From positions 1 through 64,000 of the forward strand of contig JAHHIG010000021.1 in the NCBI GenBank assembly GCA_019358895.1: a DNA stretch of 64,000 bases, in the 5' to 3' direction. Position 1 is the stretch's first letter, and each line of letters opens with the position of its first letter. The notes below the pieces were generated by a model that was not told the DNA's origin, did no database searches, and was given only the letters and a program-made list of their open reading frames with translations. Source of the stretch: Tildeniella nuda ZEHNDER 1965/U140 (lineage in GTDB: Bacteria; Cyanobacteriota; Cyanobacteriia; Leptolyngbyales; Leptolyngbyaceae). A program made the position numbers and the translations under genes. Shown here piece after piece: positions 18,333 to 27,360 of this stretch.

Positions 18333-19415
18333 TCAGGTCTGCACCGCAAACGCTTCTGGATCGATATCCCAATTAACCCACCGGATGGCTTCTCTAGCAG
18401 TCGTCATGGCAGGCGGCACTCTCAGCGCATGAATGTGCCCCGTACTCGGACAGGTCATTTTGAGCAAATAAATCGGCTCGACATCAGCCTCCGCATCAAT
18501 TTTGAGCAGCGCGTATTCTTGCCAGTCATCTAACTCAATCGCCTGTAATTCCTGACAGATTCTCGCGTAACCAATGCCTTGAATCAACACTCGCCTGAGT
18601 TCGGCATTACCTTCGGTTAACAACCATTCTGATTGCCACTGATGCGGATGCACAGTGCCATATTTTTCGGGCAACGTCACACCATGATGGGAATACAAGC
18701 TGTAGCCATCCGCAAATTGAATGGCAGGTTCGCCTTCAGCGTGGAGTCGGGTTTCAGAATCAAAGCGAAGAATGCGGGGGCGATCGCATATAATTGCTGT
18801 GCCTGAAAACGGAAATATCCAGGCACATTCCTGAATCAAAGGCAGAATAATTTCCCATCCTTTACGATCTGAATATCGATTCAACGCAGAAATGCAAAAA
18901 TCTAACTCACTGGACTGTCGATAGTACACTTCCGGTTTGAAAAGCCCAGCCAACAAATTAGTTCGCTCTATAAGTTCTCTGTTTCGCAGAGAAGTTTGAT
19001 CATCATTCTTGAAGATTTTTCCTGTTAAATTGTTCACTAGATGGCTTGATATTTCTTCTCCAATATTGTTCCCTAACGAATTAATTAATTTTTCACTCAA
19101 TAAATTAGTTAAGTTATAGAAAATATTTTTGCTGATTTGAGATGCAAGATCTATTTGTTCTTGCCATGCTCCAAAAAGATTCTTATTTCCTTCTGCGATT
19201 GATATAGCAACCCTAAAAGCGGTGAAAGGGCTTTCAGAGAAAATAATTTTAGGTTTTGGTCTGTTAATGAACTTGTAAGCAGCTTCAACTGCTCTCGCCG
19301 CTTTCTCTCGATCGATCAGCTCCGTTGAAAGTGCAATCTTTCGCCACTTCTCCCGATACACCGGAATCAGCGCCTCTTGTTCCGGCGTGAGTTGAGTAAT
19401 TTCTGGCTGTGTCAT
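18333..19415 (-). CDS. DUF6745-like protein with AT-rich middle
   Basis: A 360-residue soluble protein. The N-terminus (LTPEQEALIPVYREKWRKIALST) and C-terminal half (GYARICQELQAIELDDW ... YLLKMTCPSTGHIHALRVPP ... AREAIRWVN) match proteins grouped as DUF6745. Residues about 50-150, encoded by about 18960-19260, are rich in Asn, Ile and Leu and markedly AT-rich compared with both flanks, like an inserted or fast-evolving segment. The function is unknown. It is upstream of nothing obvious, but VapBC and a small protein lie next to it on the same strand. Confidence 0.75.
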   Translation of the reverse strand: MTQPEITQLTPEQEALIPVYREKWRKIALSTELIDREKAARAVEAAYKFINRPKPKIIFSESPFTAFRVAISIAEGNKNLFGAWQEQIDLASQISKNIFYNLTNLLSEKLINSLGNNIGEEISSHLVNNLTGKIFKNDDQTSLRNRELIERTNLLAGLFKPEVYYRQSSELDFCISALNRYSDRKGWEIILPLIQECAWIFPFSGTAIICDRPRILRFDSETRLHAEGEPAIQFADGYSLYSHHGVTLPEKYGTVHPHQWQSEWLLTEGNAELRRVLIQGIGYARICQELQAIELDDWQEYALLKIDAEADVEPIYLLKMTCPSTGHIHALRVPPAMTTAREAIRWVNWDIDPEAFAVQT

Positions 19416-19436
19416 TTTAGCGATCGAAGCGTTAAC

Positions 19437-19823
19437 TCACCAAATCAATTGCACAGAATATCTTGATAGAGTTTCATCCTGGCTAACTAAAGTAGCACTT
19501 TCAATATTCGCTTGGGCAACCATTAGACGATCGAACGGATCTTTGTGATGCAATGGCAAGTGATCGAGTGCAAGGACATGAGGTAGAGAAATGGGCAAAA
19601 TCTCAATCATGTTTGCTTGTCTTTGGCTTTCTACCAATTCTGCCAAAGAGAGGCTGATTTGTAGTTTTTCTATCTGAATTTTGATTTGCATTTCCCAAAT
19701 GCTGACGACGCTAAGAAGTAGAGTATTGTTTGGATCTTGAAGCAGCGATCGCACTCGTTCAGACAGTCGAGAGGGGTTACTATCTAGCCAAATAAAGGCA
19801 TGAGTATCCAGTAATAGTTTCAC
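19437..19823 (-). CDS. VapC-like PIN-domain toxin
   Basis: A 128-residue PIN-domain ribonuclease. The first acidic site is LLDTHAFIWLD at residues 4-14, a conserved Glu is in SVVSIWEMQIK, and the later acidic cluster is HKDPFDRLMVAQA. VapC toxins cut tRNA or rRNA when freed from the antitoxin. The GTG start overlaps the antitoxin stop by four bases (GTGA), the usual coupling of type II pairs. All expected acidic residues are present, so it should be active. Confidence 0.92.
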   Translation of the reverse strand: MKLLLDTHAFIWLDSNPSRLSERVRSLLQDPNNTLLLSVVSIWEMQIKIQIEKLQISLSLAELVESQRQANMIEILPISLPHVLALDHLPLHHKDPFDRLMVAQANIESATLVSQDETLSRYSVQLIW

Positions 19824-20038
19824 TTGTCACCCAACCAAAACTCATCCGGCAGCGGTTCATCAAAATCATCACTCATTTGAATCGAACCAGCATGTAATCC
19901 CAGCACTCGCGGTTTTTGCAATGATTGAGTTGGCACCATTACCAGACAGCCATTTTCCTGGTGCACCTCAACTTCTTCGACACCTGCAAAAAACTCTTTT
20001 GGAATCGTTACACCTTGCTCAGTCACCTTGAGTTTCAT
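19820..20038 (-). CDS. VapB-like antitoxin of the VapC pair
   Basis: A 72-residue antitoxin. The N-terminus (KLKVTEQGVTIPKEFF) forms an AbrB/MazE-like swapped-hairpin DNA-binding fold, and the acidic C-terminus ending DDFDEPLPDEFWLGDK is the usual toxin-neutralising tail. The ATG at 20038 is chosen because AAAGGA lies about six bases upstream; an ATG six bases earlier would leave no room for it. It overlaps the toxin gene by four bases and should autoregulate the pair. Confidence 0.85.
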   Translation of the reverse strand: MKLKVTEQGVTIPKEFFAGVEEVEVHQENGCLVMVPTQSLQKPRVLGLHAGSIQMSDDFDEPLPDEFWLGDK

Positions 20039-20095
20039 AGACATCCTTTAAGAAAGGGACGATCGCACACCTCAAATCTACACAATCGATTGCTT

Positions 20096-20159
20096 AGAAA
20101 CCGGGTTTCTTGACGAAGAACATAAGCAAACTAGAACTGTCTATAGAAACCCGGTTTCT
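20096..20159. repeat. paired AGAAACC palindromes
   Basis: AGAAACCGGGTTTCT at 20096-20110 and AGAAACCCGGTTTCT at 20145-20159 are near-identical palindromes 34 bp apart, so each can fold and the two can pair. A single related 'agaaaccgggttttt' lies at about 2573. They resemble a REP-like cyanobacterial spacer repeat. Confidence 0.6.
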
Positions 20160-20168
20160 TTCCACGCC

Positions 20169-20462
20169 TCAATCCGCCACAGACCGCCATCCCTCTGGTT
20201 CATATTCGCGCTGAATGCGGATTATCCAGATGCCTTGGGGAATGGCGATCGCGTTGTGTTCTTCGTGCGTTAGCGTTGCCATTTCTGAAAGCACTCGCAG
20301 ATACAATGTGCCGTCCTTTTCGTACAGTTCTGCCTGCCCATCACTGATGCGGTGTTTGTGTCCCGTGACTTCGCCTTCTGCCAGCGTCAGGTGTGGCAAT
20401 AGCTGTCCTTCTAATGTTGGAGTTGGGAGCAAAATGACATCTCCCTGTCGTAGAGGCTGCAT
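20169..20462 (-). CDS. small conserved protein, unknown function
   Basis: A 97-residue soluble protein. It opens PLRQGDVILLPTPTLEG, followed by GEVTGHKHRI and ends QREYEPEGWRSVAD. GGAG at the usual distance before the ATG supports the start ('cggagagcaccatg'). The all-beta pattern and conserved His pair (GHKHR, THEEHNA) suggest a small binding domain. Proteins of this type often sit beside DUF6745-like genes, and that is the arrangement here with VapBC between; this link is inference. Confidence 0.7.
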   Translation of the reverse strand: MQPLRQGDVILLPTPTLEGQLLPHLTLAEGEVTGHKHRISDGQAELYEKDGTLYLRVLSEMATLTHEEHNAIAIPQGIWIIRIQREYEPEGWRSVAD

Positions 20463-20699
20463 GGTGCTCTCCGTTTTTAGTAGGATTACCCGTTGCGATC
20501 GCGCAAGCGCTGACTGGTCAGTTCGCGCAATATAACTCTAACCGCTGCAAAGACCTCAACCGCTTGACTTAGAGTTAATAAACACAATATCTACCGCTAA
20601 GATGGATGAATAGGCAAAAAGGCTGCCATCGGTAGTGTTTTTCTCATTGTTAGGAAAGATTCAGGTTAGGAAGGATTCAGGTTAGGAAGGCTTAGGGTT

Positions 20700-22121
20700 G
20701 TGAATTTCACTATTCAGAGTGCGTTGGTTCCGGTTGAGCAGGGGTATGAGACGGTTGATGTGCAAATTGTGGAGGGGCGCATTGCGGCGATCGCACCCAG
20801 CCTGGAACTTGTAGGAACCGCTGTGGATGGACGCGATAAGCTGCTGCTGCCCGGATTTGTAAATGCTCACACCCATTCGCCAGAAATGTGGCAACGGGGC
20901 ATCATTCCGCCAGTCCCGCTGGAGTTGTGGATTGCCGAACTATATGAATTTGAGCCGCTTGACCCAGAGCAGTTATACCTGAGTGCGTTGCAAACAGCAG
21001 TCGAAACCTTGTTCTCAGGCGGCACCAGCGTTGTCGATCATCTGGTGATGATTCCGGGACGTGAACTGGAGTCGATCGCCGCTGTCGTGCGTGCCTATCG
21101 CGAAGTGGGCATCCGTGCGTTTGTGGGTCCGTTAATGCAGGATGAACCACTGACAGCCAGCATTCCATCGGGTGGAGTTGAGCGCGAACATGTGCCGTAT
21201 CAACGATCGACGCAGGAATCGATCGCGGTGCTGCAAGAAGCCATTCTCCAGTTTCACAAGCCAGACGAAGGGGTTACGATTCTGCCTGCACCAACGGGAT
21301 TGCAGTTGAGTTCCGATGCGCTGTTTGAGGGATTCATTGAGTTGAGCGATCGCTACATGCTGCCCCTTCATACCCATTTGCTGGAAACGAAAGCCCAACA
21401 AATGTTGGCGCACGAAAAGTATGGCTGTAGCGCGGTTGAGCATTTGAAGCAGTTGGGCTTTTTGAGCGATCGTACCTCTTTGGCACACTGCGTCTGGCTG
21501 GATGACGCAGACATTGCCATCCTTGCAGAAACTCAAGCGACCGTTGTGCACAATCCGCTGAGTAATCTGCGCCTCGGTAGTGGGATTGCGCCCATGCTCA
21601 AATATCTGCGGGCAGGCGTGAATGTTGCCTTTGGCTGCGATGGGTCTGCCAGCAACGATTCGCAAGACCTGCTGGAAGCGATCAAGATCGGCTCAATTTT
21701 GCACAACGTCACCGATTTTGACTATCGCCATTGGATGACACCCCGCGAAGCCGTTGAGGTAGCCGCGATCGGGGGTGCTACGGGGTTAGGCATGGCAGAC
21801 GAGTTTGGCTCCCTCACCGTCGGCAAACAGGCAGATCTGGTGCTGTACGACCTGAAAAATCTGTCCCTGCTGCCGCGTACCGATCCGATCGGACTTCTAG
21901 TACTGGGTCGTCCCACGCAAGCAGTCGATAGCGTCTGGGTGCGGGGCGATCGCATTGTCGCCAACGGCAATGTCACCACCATCAATGTCGATGATCTGCG
22001 GCAAAATCTGTTCGATCGCAGCCAGTGGATCACAAACCGCCAATCGACCAAGATTGCTGAAGTGGAGGCACATTATCGATCGGTGATGAACCTGCCAGCG
22101 CAAATCATCGGCTACTCATAA
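20700..22121 (+). CDS. amidohydrolase, deaminase/chlorohydrolase type
   Basis: A 473-residue metal-dependent hydrolase of the TRZ/ATZ-SAH deaminase group. The metal site is NAHTHS (HxH), LPLHTHLLE, SLAHCVWLD and FGCDGSASND, in the expected order on a TIM barrel; the N- and C-terminal strands form the composite beta domain. Members deaminate or dechlorinate cyclic nucleobases and similar rings (SAH, guanine, atrazine); the substrate here is not clear. It starts with GTG at 20700 after three direct copies of 'aggttaggaaggattc'-like sequence. Confidence 0.85.
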   Translation: MNFTIQSALVPVEQGYETVDVQIVEGRIAAIAPSLELVGTAVDGRDKLLLPGFVNAHTHSPEMWQRGIIPPVPLELWIAELYEFEPLDPEQLYLSALQTAVETLFSGGTSVVDHLVMIPGRELESIAAVVRAYREVGIRAFVGPLMQDEPLTASIPSGGVEREHVPYQRSTQESIAVLQEAILQFHKPDEGVTILPAPTGLQLSSDALFEGFIELSDRYMLPLHTHLLETKAQQMLAHEKYGCSAVEHLKQLGFLSDRTSLAHCVWLDDADIAILAETQATVVHNPLSNLRLGSGIAPMLKYLRAGVNVAFGCDGSASNDSQDLLEAIKIGSILHNVTDFDYRHWMTPREAVEVAAIGGATGLGMADEFGSLTVGKQADLVLYDLKNLSLLPRTDPIGLLVLGRPTQAVDSVWVRGDRIVANGNVTTINVDDLRQNLFDRSQWITNRQSTKIAEVEAHYRSVMNLPAQIIGYS

Positions 22122-22127
22122 GGGAGG

Positions 22128-22225
22128 CAGAAGGCAAGGGATGAAGGCTAAAGGCTAAAGGCTAAAAAGCTGACTGCTGATAGCTGATAGCTGACTGCTA
22201 ATCACTGACCGCTAATCACTGCATC
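22128..22225. repeat. spacer tandem repeats
   Basis: Units of 'aaggcta' (about 22141-22165) run into 'gctgata' and 'ctgactgctaatca' units (about 22166-22220). They belong to the heptamer-type short repeats seen in many spacers of this window. Confidence 0.6.
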
Positions 22226-22243
22226 TTCAGGATTTATATCGCT

Positions 22244-23104
22244 ATGCGAGCCAAGTTACGCGATACAGAGCTTTATTTTGATATTGAGGGCGCGGGACTG
22301 ATACCGGATGGCAACCGAATGCGAGAGAAGCCTGTTGCTTTTCTGGTTCATGGTGGACCTGGAGCCGATCACACGTCTTTTAAGCCGACGCTCTCACCGC
22401 TGAGCAAGAAAATGCAACTGGTTTACTTTGACCATCGCGGGCAGGGGCGATCGGCACGGGGCGCAAAAGAAACCTACACGCTCGATAACAACGTCGAGGA
22501 TATGGAGGCACTCCGCCAACATCTTGGCTTAGACGAGATTGTTGTAATTGGCGCGTCTTACGGTGGCATGGTGGCATTGACGTATGCGAGTCGCTATCCA
22601 GAGAATGTGTCCCATCTGATTGCGATCGTCACCGTCCCCGATTACCGCTTTCTGGCACGAGCAAAGGAACTTTTGGCAGAGCGAGGCACTGAGGAACAAA
22701 AAGCGATCGCCCAACGCCTCTGGGATGGCAACTTTGAGAATGAAGCGCAGTTGCAGGAGTACTTCACCGTCATGCGATCGCTCTACTCCATCACCTACGA
22801 CCCAGACTCGCCCCAGAAAGCCTGGGATCGCGCGATCGTCTCACCTGATGCGATTAACGTGGCGTTTGGTGGCTTTCTACGCACCTACGATATTCGCAGC
22901 GAGTTACCCAAAATTACCGCTCCAACGTTAGTGATTGGTGCACGCCACGACTGGATTTGTGCGCCCGAATTTTCTGAAGAAATCGCCAGCGCTATCCCCA
23001 ACGCCGATTTACGAATTTTTGAACACAGCGGTCATTCCATCCGCGCTGACGAACCGGAGGCACTGCTGGATGCGATCGCGGGCTTCATTGTCTATAAACG
23101 GTAG
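22244..23104 (+). CDS. alpha/beta hydrolase, proline iminopeptidase-like
   Basis: A 286-residue alpha/beta hydrolase of peptidase family S33. The oxyanion motif is HGGPGADH, the nucleophile elbow GASYGG, the acid is in GARHDWICAP, and the base in EHSGHSIRAD. The HGGPG motif is typical of proline iminopeptidases and related amidases. It lacks a signal peptide, so it is cytoplasmic. A 'tgatagc' repeat block separates it from the convergent lipoprotein gene. Exact substrate unknown. Confidence 0.88.
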   Translation: MRAKLRDTELYFDIEGAGLIPDGNRMREKPVAFLVHGGPGADHTSFKPTLSPLSKKMQLVYFDHRGQGRSARGAKETYTLDNNVEDMEALRQHLGLDEIVVIGASYGGMVALTYASRYPENVSHLIAIVTVPDYRFLARAKELLAERGTEEQKAIAQRLWDGNFENEAQLQEYFTVMRSLYSITYDPDSPQKAWDRAIVSPDAINVAFGGFLRTYDIRSELPKITAPTLVIGARHDWICAPEFSEEIASAIPNADLRIFEHSGHSIRADEPEALLDAIAGFIVYKR

Positions 23105-23139
23105 CAGGCGGTCAGCGGTCAGCAGATAGTATCTTCGTC

Positions 23140-23194
23140 GAAAGCTGATAGCTGATAGCTGATAGCTGATAGCTGATAGCTGATAGCTGATAGC
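23140..23194. repeat. TGATAGC heptamer tandem array
   Basis: About seven copies of the 7-bp unit 'tgatagc' in direct tandem order, between two convergent genes. The unit is the same type as that at about 22166-22190. Confidence 0.8.
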
Positions 23195-23229
23195 TTTTCC
23201 AAAGATTTGTGGTCACCTTCAACAAGCCC

Positions 23230-23655
23230 TTACCGAAGGCGCTGTGTCACCCAAATTGGCTCACCATTTTCATCCGATTCTAAGTGCGCCAAGCGCCAGG
23301 TTTTGCCTTCTTTCTGACGTTGCAGATACACCTCAAACGGATTTTGCTGCTCTGTGATTTGCCGTGTCGGTAGCTTTGTAGTGACGTTGTAAGTGCCGCG
23401 CACCCGAAAGGCGTTCAAGTTTTCAATGATTAAAGGTTCTTGTTTCGCAATGACAACCCGCTTAATATTTAGATCAGTCGGTTGCATATTGAGCCGGAGC
23501 TGTTGATTGAGGTCTGCCTGCGTCTGGCGCATTTGTTGCTCGATCGCCCGTTCCACTAATTTGTGGCTAGGGGCGGCGATCGGCAAACCACAGGCAGTCA
23601 ACAATACAACCAGAAGCATCGCTCCAACGCTCGTCCAAATTCTCTGCATCATCAA
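23230..23655 (-). CDS. lipoprotein, unknown function
   Basis: A 141-residue protein with a signal peptide and a clean lipobox LTAC (Cys22), so it should be lipid-anchored outside the cytoplasm. The mature part starts with a charged helix (RAIEQQMRQTQADLNQQLRLN), then a beta-rich part (GTYNVTTKLPTRQITEQQNPFEVYLQRQKEGKTWRL). It looks like a cyanobacterial conserved lipoprotein; I do not know a named family. Confidence 0.75.
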   Translation of the reverse strand: MMMQRIWTSVGAMLLVVLLTACGLPIAAPSHKLVERAIEQQMRQTQADLNQQLRLNMQPTDLNIKRVVIAKQEPLIIENLNAFRVRGTYNVTTKLPTRQITEQQNPFEVYLQRQKEGKTWRLAHLESDENGEPIWVTQRLR

Positions 23656-23830
23656 CGTTCCTGCCGCAAAATCCCTCTCAGCGCTAGTATACGCCTGGAA
23701 GGGAATTGCTTTTGAGAAGAGAGGCAGGAGAGGAGGCGGAGGGGCAGAGGAGGCAAGGGGAGCAGAGGGAGCAAGAAGAACTCAAACCTTTAGCCTTTAG
23801 CCTTCATCCTTAGCTTTTCTCTCTTTCTCC

Positions 23831-26374
23831 TTACCACTGCGGATCAGTGTTCAGCAACGCTTCTGCTGCTTCTGCTACCAGGGGTTTGGAGAAGAAAAAG
23901 CCCTGACCATATTCGCATTTGAGTTCGCGTAGACTGGCGAGCTGTTCGGCGGTTTCTACGCCTTCTGCCACAATATCCATGCCTAAGTTGTGTCCCAGAA
24001 TGATAATGGTCTGGACAATTTGGGCATCTTCGCTTTCATCACCCATGCGGCTGACAAAGGAGCGATCGACCTTAATCGTATTGGTTGGGAACCGATGCAG
24101 GTAGCTTAAGGATGAATAGCCTGTGCCAAAGTCATCAATGCTGAGTTGCAGATGGAGTGCTTTGAGGCGATGGAGGAGGGCGATCGTAGACTCCACATCC
24201 GTCATTGCCATGCTTTCGGTAATTTCTAGCTTCAGGCTGTGCCCGTCCAAGCCAGTCTCTTCCAATGCTTGCTCAATGCTTTCCACCAAATCTGGCTGTG
24301 AAAACTGCTTGCCTGAAAGGTTAACGCTTACTATTAGCGGTTGCTCTCTAGGGAACTTTTCTTGCCACAGTCGCAGTTGGCGGCACGCTTCGTGAGTAAT
24401 CCACTGTCCCATTGGGATAATCAGATCGGTCTCTTCTGCCACTGGAATGAAATCGTTGGGAGGCACTAAACCCCTTTGAGGATGCTGCCAGCGCACCAAT
24501 GCTTCAAAGCCAACGATTTTCCCTGTTTGCAGCGCAATGAGCGGTTGGTAGTGCAGCCGAAATTCCTGCCGTTCGATCGCGTGACGCAAATCGGTTTCAA
24601 GCTGGAGACGCGTCATCACCTGTACGCGCATGCCTGTGACAAACACCTCATGGCGTGCTTTACCCGATGCTTTTGCCCGATGCATAGCGGTGTGAGCATC
24701 GCGCAGAATATCTTCAGGTTCGTAGTCTGAGTTTGAGCGACCCAGCACAATGCCAATGCTGGCAGTACTAAACACCTCTTGCCCATTGAGCTTAATGGGT
24801 AGTGTCATCTGTCGCTGAAGCTGATCGGCTAGATAGGTGACTTCATCAGGATCTTGCACATTGTGTCGTAGAATAGCAAATTCGTCACCGCCCACTCGTG
24901 CCAGTTGATCGGTCGGATGCAGGCAGGTTTTGAGCCGATCGGTTGTAGCCACCAACAACTGATCACCCAGACGATGCCCAAAGCTGTCGTTGATCGCCTT
25001 GAAGCTATCCAAGCCCAGAAAGAGAACCGCGATCGTGGGTGCCTCCGATCGCTTTCTCCATGTACTAAACCGCTCATTGTGCTTGATGATCCACTCAAGC
25101 TGTTTCATAAACAGCGCGCGATTAGGAAGCCCCGTCAGCGCATCGTGAAAGGCATCGTGCAGCAGACGATAAACCACAACTCCAGCAGTAGCGGCGATGA
25201 GGGCGATCGCAGCGGGTACAACAGGTACCCAACCCGCCTGTAGCAAAATGCCAAAGCAGATGCAAAGGAGACCGCCTGCGGCGGCAGTAATCATGAACAC
25301 CAGTGAGGCAGGGTGACGAAACCGCCATGCCAACACGCTGCCCAGCATCGCCCACAGCCATAGCCACAAAATTTCACCCGGTTCAGACCAATACCACAGC
25401 AAGGAGTTACCGTCCAGAACGTGACCGAGAATTTGGCTCGCCATCTGAGCATGAATCAAAACGCCGGGTGTTTTGGGGTCTTGCTGTCTGGCAGACAAAT
25501 TGTAAGGCGTTAAAAATAAATCTTTGCCGCTGGGGGCAGTGGTGCCAATCAGCACTAGCTTGTCTTTCACCCACTCTGGCTGTAGCTCCCCTTGCAGCAC
25601 CTGTGTGAGCGTCACTTGTCGTGCGACGTTGTTGGAAGAGCGGTAGTTGAGCAGCACCTGGTAGCCTCGATCGTCGAGCGCTTGATAGCTGCCAGCATGG
25701 GGATTGAGTGCTGGAAAAACCGCTTTACCAATTTGCAGAGCGTTTTGGTTCGCGCGAAACGGTCGCTTTTGGTCAGCCAGGTATTGCAGACTTAAGCGGA
25801 GCGCAAACGAATAGTATTGATCGCTCTCCGTGGTGGCAAACAGGAGATTTCGGCGCACAACCGCATCAGGGTCAACCACAAAATCGCTGAAACCAACGCG
25901 ATCGCTGGCAATTCCGGGTGGTGGCGGCACACTGCCATTATCAGCATCACCCAGCAGCATTACAGTGGTCACATTGCTAGACTGCAATTGCTTGAGCAAG
26001 GTTTCATGTCCCGGTTGCTGCGGCACGTCACGATAAAGGTCTAGCCCGATGACTTTTGGTTTGTACTGGTTGAGCTTTGCCAGCAGTTGAGCAACGACTT
26101 GGTCGGAAATGGGCCAGCGGTTTTGCGATCGAATATCGTCCTCGGTAATAGCGACGACCAGCAAGCGAGAATCAACGCCAGCATCGGGGCGCAGCCGCAC
26201 CATCTGGTCAAATGCCAGTAGCTCTAGTGATTGGAGACCACCTGCTTGACGAACGCCGAGCACTAAGCCAGTAGCCAGGACGCTAGAGAGTAAGGCAGGA
26301 TGCTTGAGAGCCAGTGTCAGCCAACGGCGACCGTTTCTGACCATCCGTTGAGGATTAACGCGGAAATCCGTCAT
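23831..26374 (-). CDS. CHASE2-GGDEF-EAL cyclic-di-GMP protein
   Basis: An 847-residue membrane sensor. After an N-terminal span, a CHASE2 sensor domain (about 55-320, with VVAITEDDIRSQNRWP and VLIGTTAPSGKDLF) faces outside. Two or three spans follow (about 330-410). The GGDEF domain has an intact RVGGDEFAI and the EAL domain an intact EALVRW, with the EITESM and DDFGTGYSS loops also intact. It can in principle make and break cyclic di-GMP in response to an outside signal. A 'gcaggaggaggcgg'-type repeat lies downstream. Confidence 0.93.
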   Translation of the reverse strand: MTDFRVNPQRMVRNGRRWLTLALKHPALLSSVLATGLVLGVRQAGGLQSLELLAFDQMVRLRPDAGVDSRLLVVAITEDDIRSQNRWPISDQVVAQLLAKLNQYKPKVIGLDLYRDVPQQPGHETLLKQLQSSNVTTVMLLGDADNGSVPPPPGIASDRVGFSDFVVDPDAVVRRNLLFATTESDQYYSFALRLSLQYLADQKRPFRANQNALQIGKAVFPALNPHAGSYQALDDRGYQVLLNYRSSNNVARQVTLTQVLQGELQPEWVKDKLVLIGTTAPSGKDLFLTPYNLSARQQDPKTPGVLIHAQMASQILGHVLDGNSLLWYWSEPGEILWLWLWAMLGSVLAWRFRHPASLVFMITAAAGGLLCICFGILLQAGWVPVVPAAIALIAATAGVVVYRLLHDAFHDALTGLPNRALFMKQLEWIIKHNERFSTWRKRSEAPTIAVLFLGLDSFKAINDSFGHRLGDQLLVATTDRLKTCLHPTDQLARVGGDEFAILRHNVQDPDEVTYLADQLQRQMTLPIKLNGQEVFSTASIGIVLGRSNSDYEPEDILRDAHTAMHRAKASGKARHEVFVTGMRVQVMTRLQLETDLRHAIERQEFRLHYQPLIALQTGKIVGFEALVRWQHPQRGLVPPNDFIPVAEETDLIIPMGQWITHEACRQLRLWQEKFPREQPLIVSVNLSGKQFSQPDLVESIEQALEETGLDGHSLKLEITESMAMTDVESTIALLHRLKALHLQLSIDDFGTGYSSLSYLHRFPTNTIKVDRSFVSRMGDESEDAQIVQTIIILGHNLGMDIVAEGVETAEQLASLRELKCEYGQGFFFSKPLVAEAAEALLNTDPQW

Positions 26375-27360
26375 GTAGGCTACAAGAACTGGGTTGGGGC
26401 AGGAAGAGACGGTAGAGCAACGTAACGAAACTGACCACTGCCTAAGATGTCTTCTTGAGCATCCTTGCTATGAGACTAACAGGAGGACTTTCAGGGCTGG
26501 AGGCTTGCCTGATTGCAGTGGCGATCGTCCTGAGAGCAGCAATGACGCTTAGAAGCTGGGCAAATCAACTAGCTCCGTGGAGACGCGAAGCGTCTCTTAG
26601 ATGTCAAGGGCTTGACGCAGCTAAAAAAGCGAAGTCTACCTGTACGGATTAACAGACAGTCGAGGCTTTGAGAATCTGCGCTGGCAGAGCCAGTCCTTTG
26701 GACTCAAGCAGCTTATAGCCCCTTGGGCATGGCTACGCTAGTGTCTCTGTAGCTGCAACATTCAGTCGCCAGGAGAAGAAGTCATGCCTTACAGACATTC
26801 GCTTCACCGCTAGCTGTGGCTTCATCCTAATCTATCTGAATGGTACCCACCTCAGACAAAGACTGCACAGTCAATTGCTGTCATTAAATGTAACTATAGA
26901 AGCCCGTCATCAATGATTTGATAGTTATACAGAGGTAAACGGCAGGTGCAGCCGTCTCTATCGTTCCCGTATCCCCTCTACTTGTTGAGCGATCGACCAT
27001 CAGACTCTAGGCAGAACGCTTATGACTGATGATCAGCAACCGCACCCCTACCCATCAAGTTGCTGCAAGTAGACTATTCTGGGTTGTCTTGCAGCTCGCT
27101 TAAGCCTGCAACGCTCTAAACCTACCAAGCTTCAATCTGTCCACCTAAATCTGCCAAAAGTAGCGCTGACTCACCTAACTGGGTGAGTCACAGGGATGAT
27201 GCTGAGTCTTTGAGTTCAGCGTAATCTGTTCATATCCTCCGGAATCGATGCAACGGCATTTGTATCTATTCTCGTTATTGCTTCTGGCGCTTACAGCCGC
27301 AGGAGTGCAAGGCAAAAAAGCCTTTTTAGTTCATCGTTTCAAATCCACAGGAGAAATACG
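26375..27360. other. long spacer, no clear gene
   Basis: Nearly 1 kb with no convincing gene. GAGACGC-gaa-GCGTCTC at about 26580-26596 is a palindromic cyanobacterial repeat, and 'gggcatggctacgct' near 26725 is another. A 41-codon frame at 27248-27373 with a hydrophobic start overlaps the next gene. No known RNA was recognised; a search against RNA families would be needed. Confidence 0.4.
27309..27327 (+). promoter_or_regulatory. leader hairpin upstream of exported protein
   Basis: AAGGC at 27309-27313 pairs with GCCTT at 27320-27324 around six A's and is followed by TTT. It has the form of a weak terminator 34 bp before the start codon at 27361, so it could act as an attenuator. Confidence 0.3.

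Noticed and set aside
22166-23194. CRISPR array
   Set aside because: The repeats are contiguous heptamers without unique spacers and no cas genes are nearby.
23845-23862. Third MITE end ('ttcagcaacgc')
   Set aside because: It lies inside the EAL-protein coding sequence without a partner end or duplication; chance match.
26375-27360. A structural RNA in the 1-kb spacer
   Set aside because: I compared it by eye with 6S RNA, RNase P RNA, SRP RNA and tmRNA features and saw none; only dispersed palindromes are visible.
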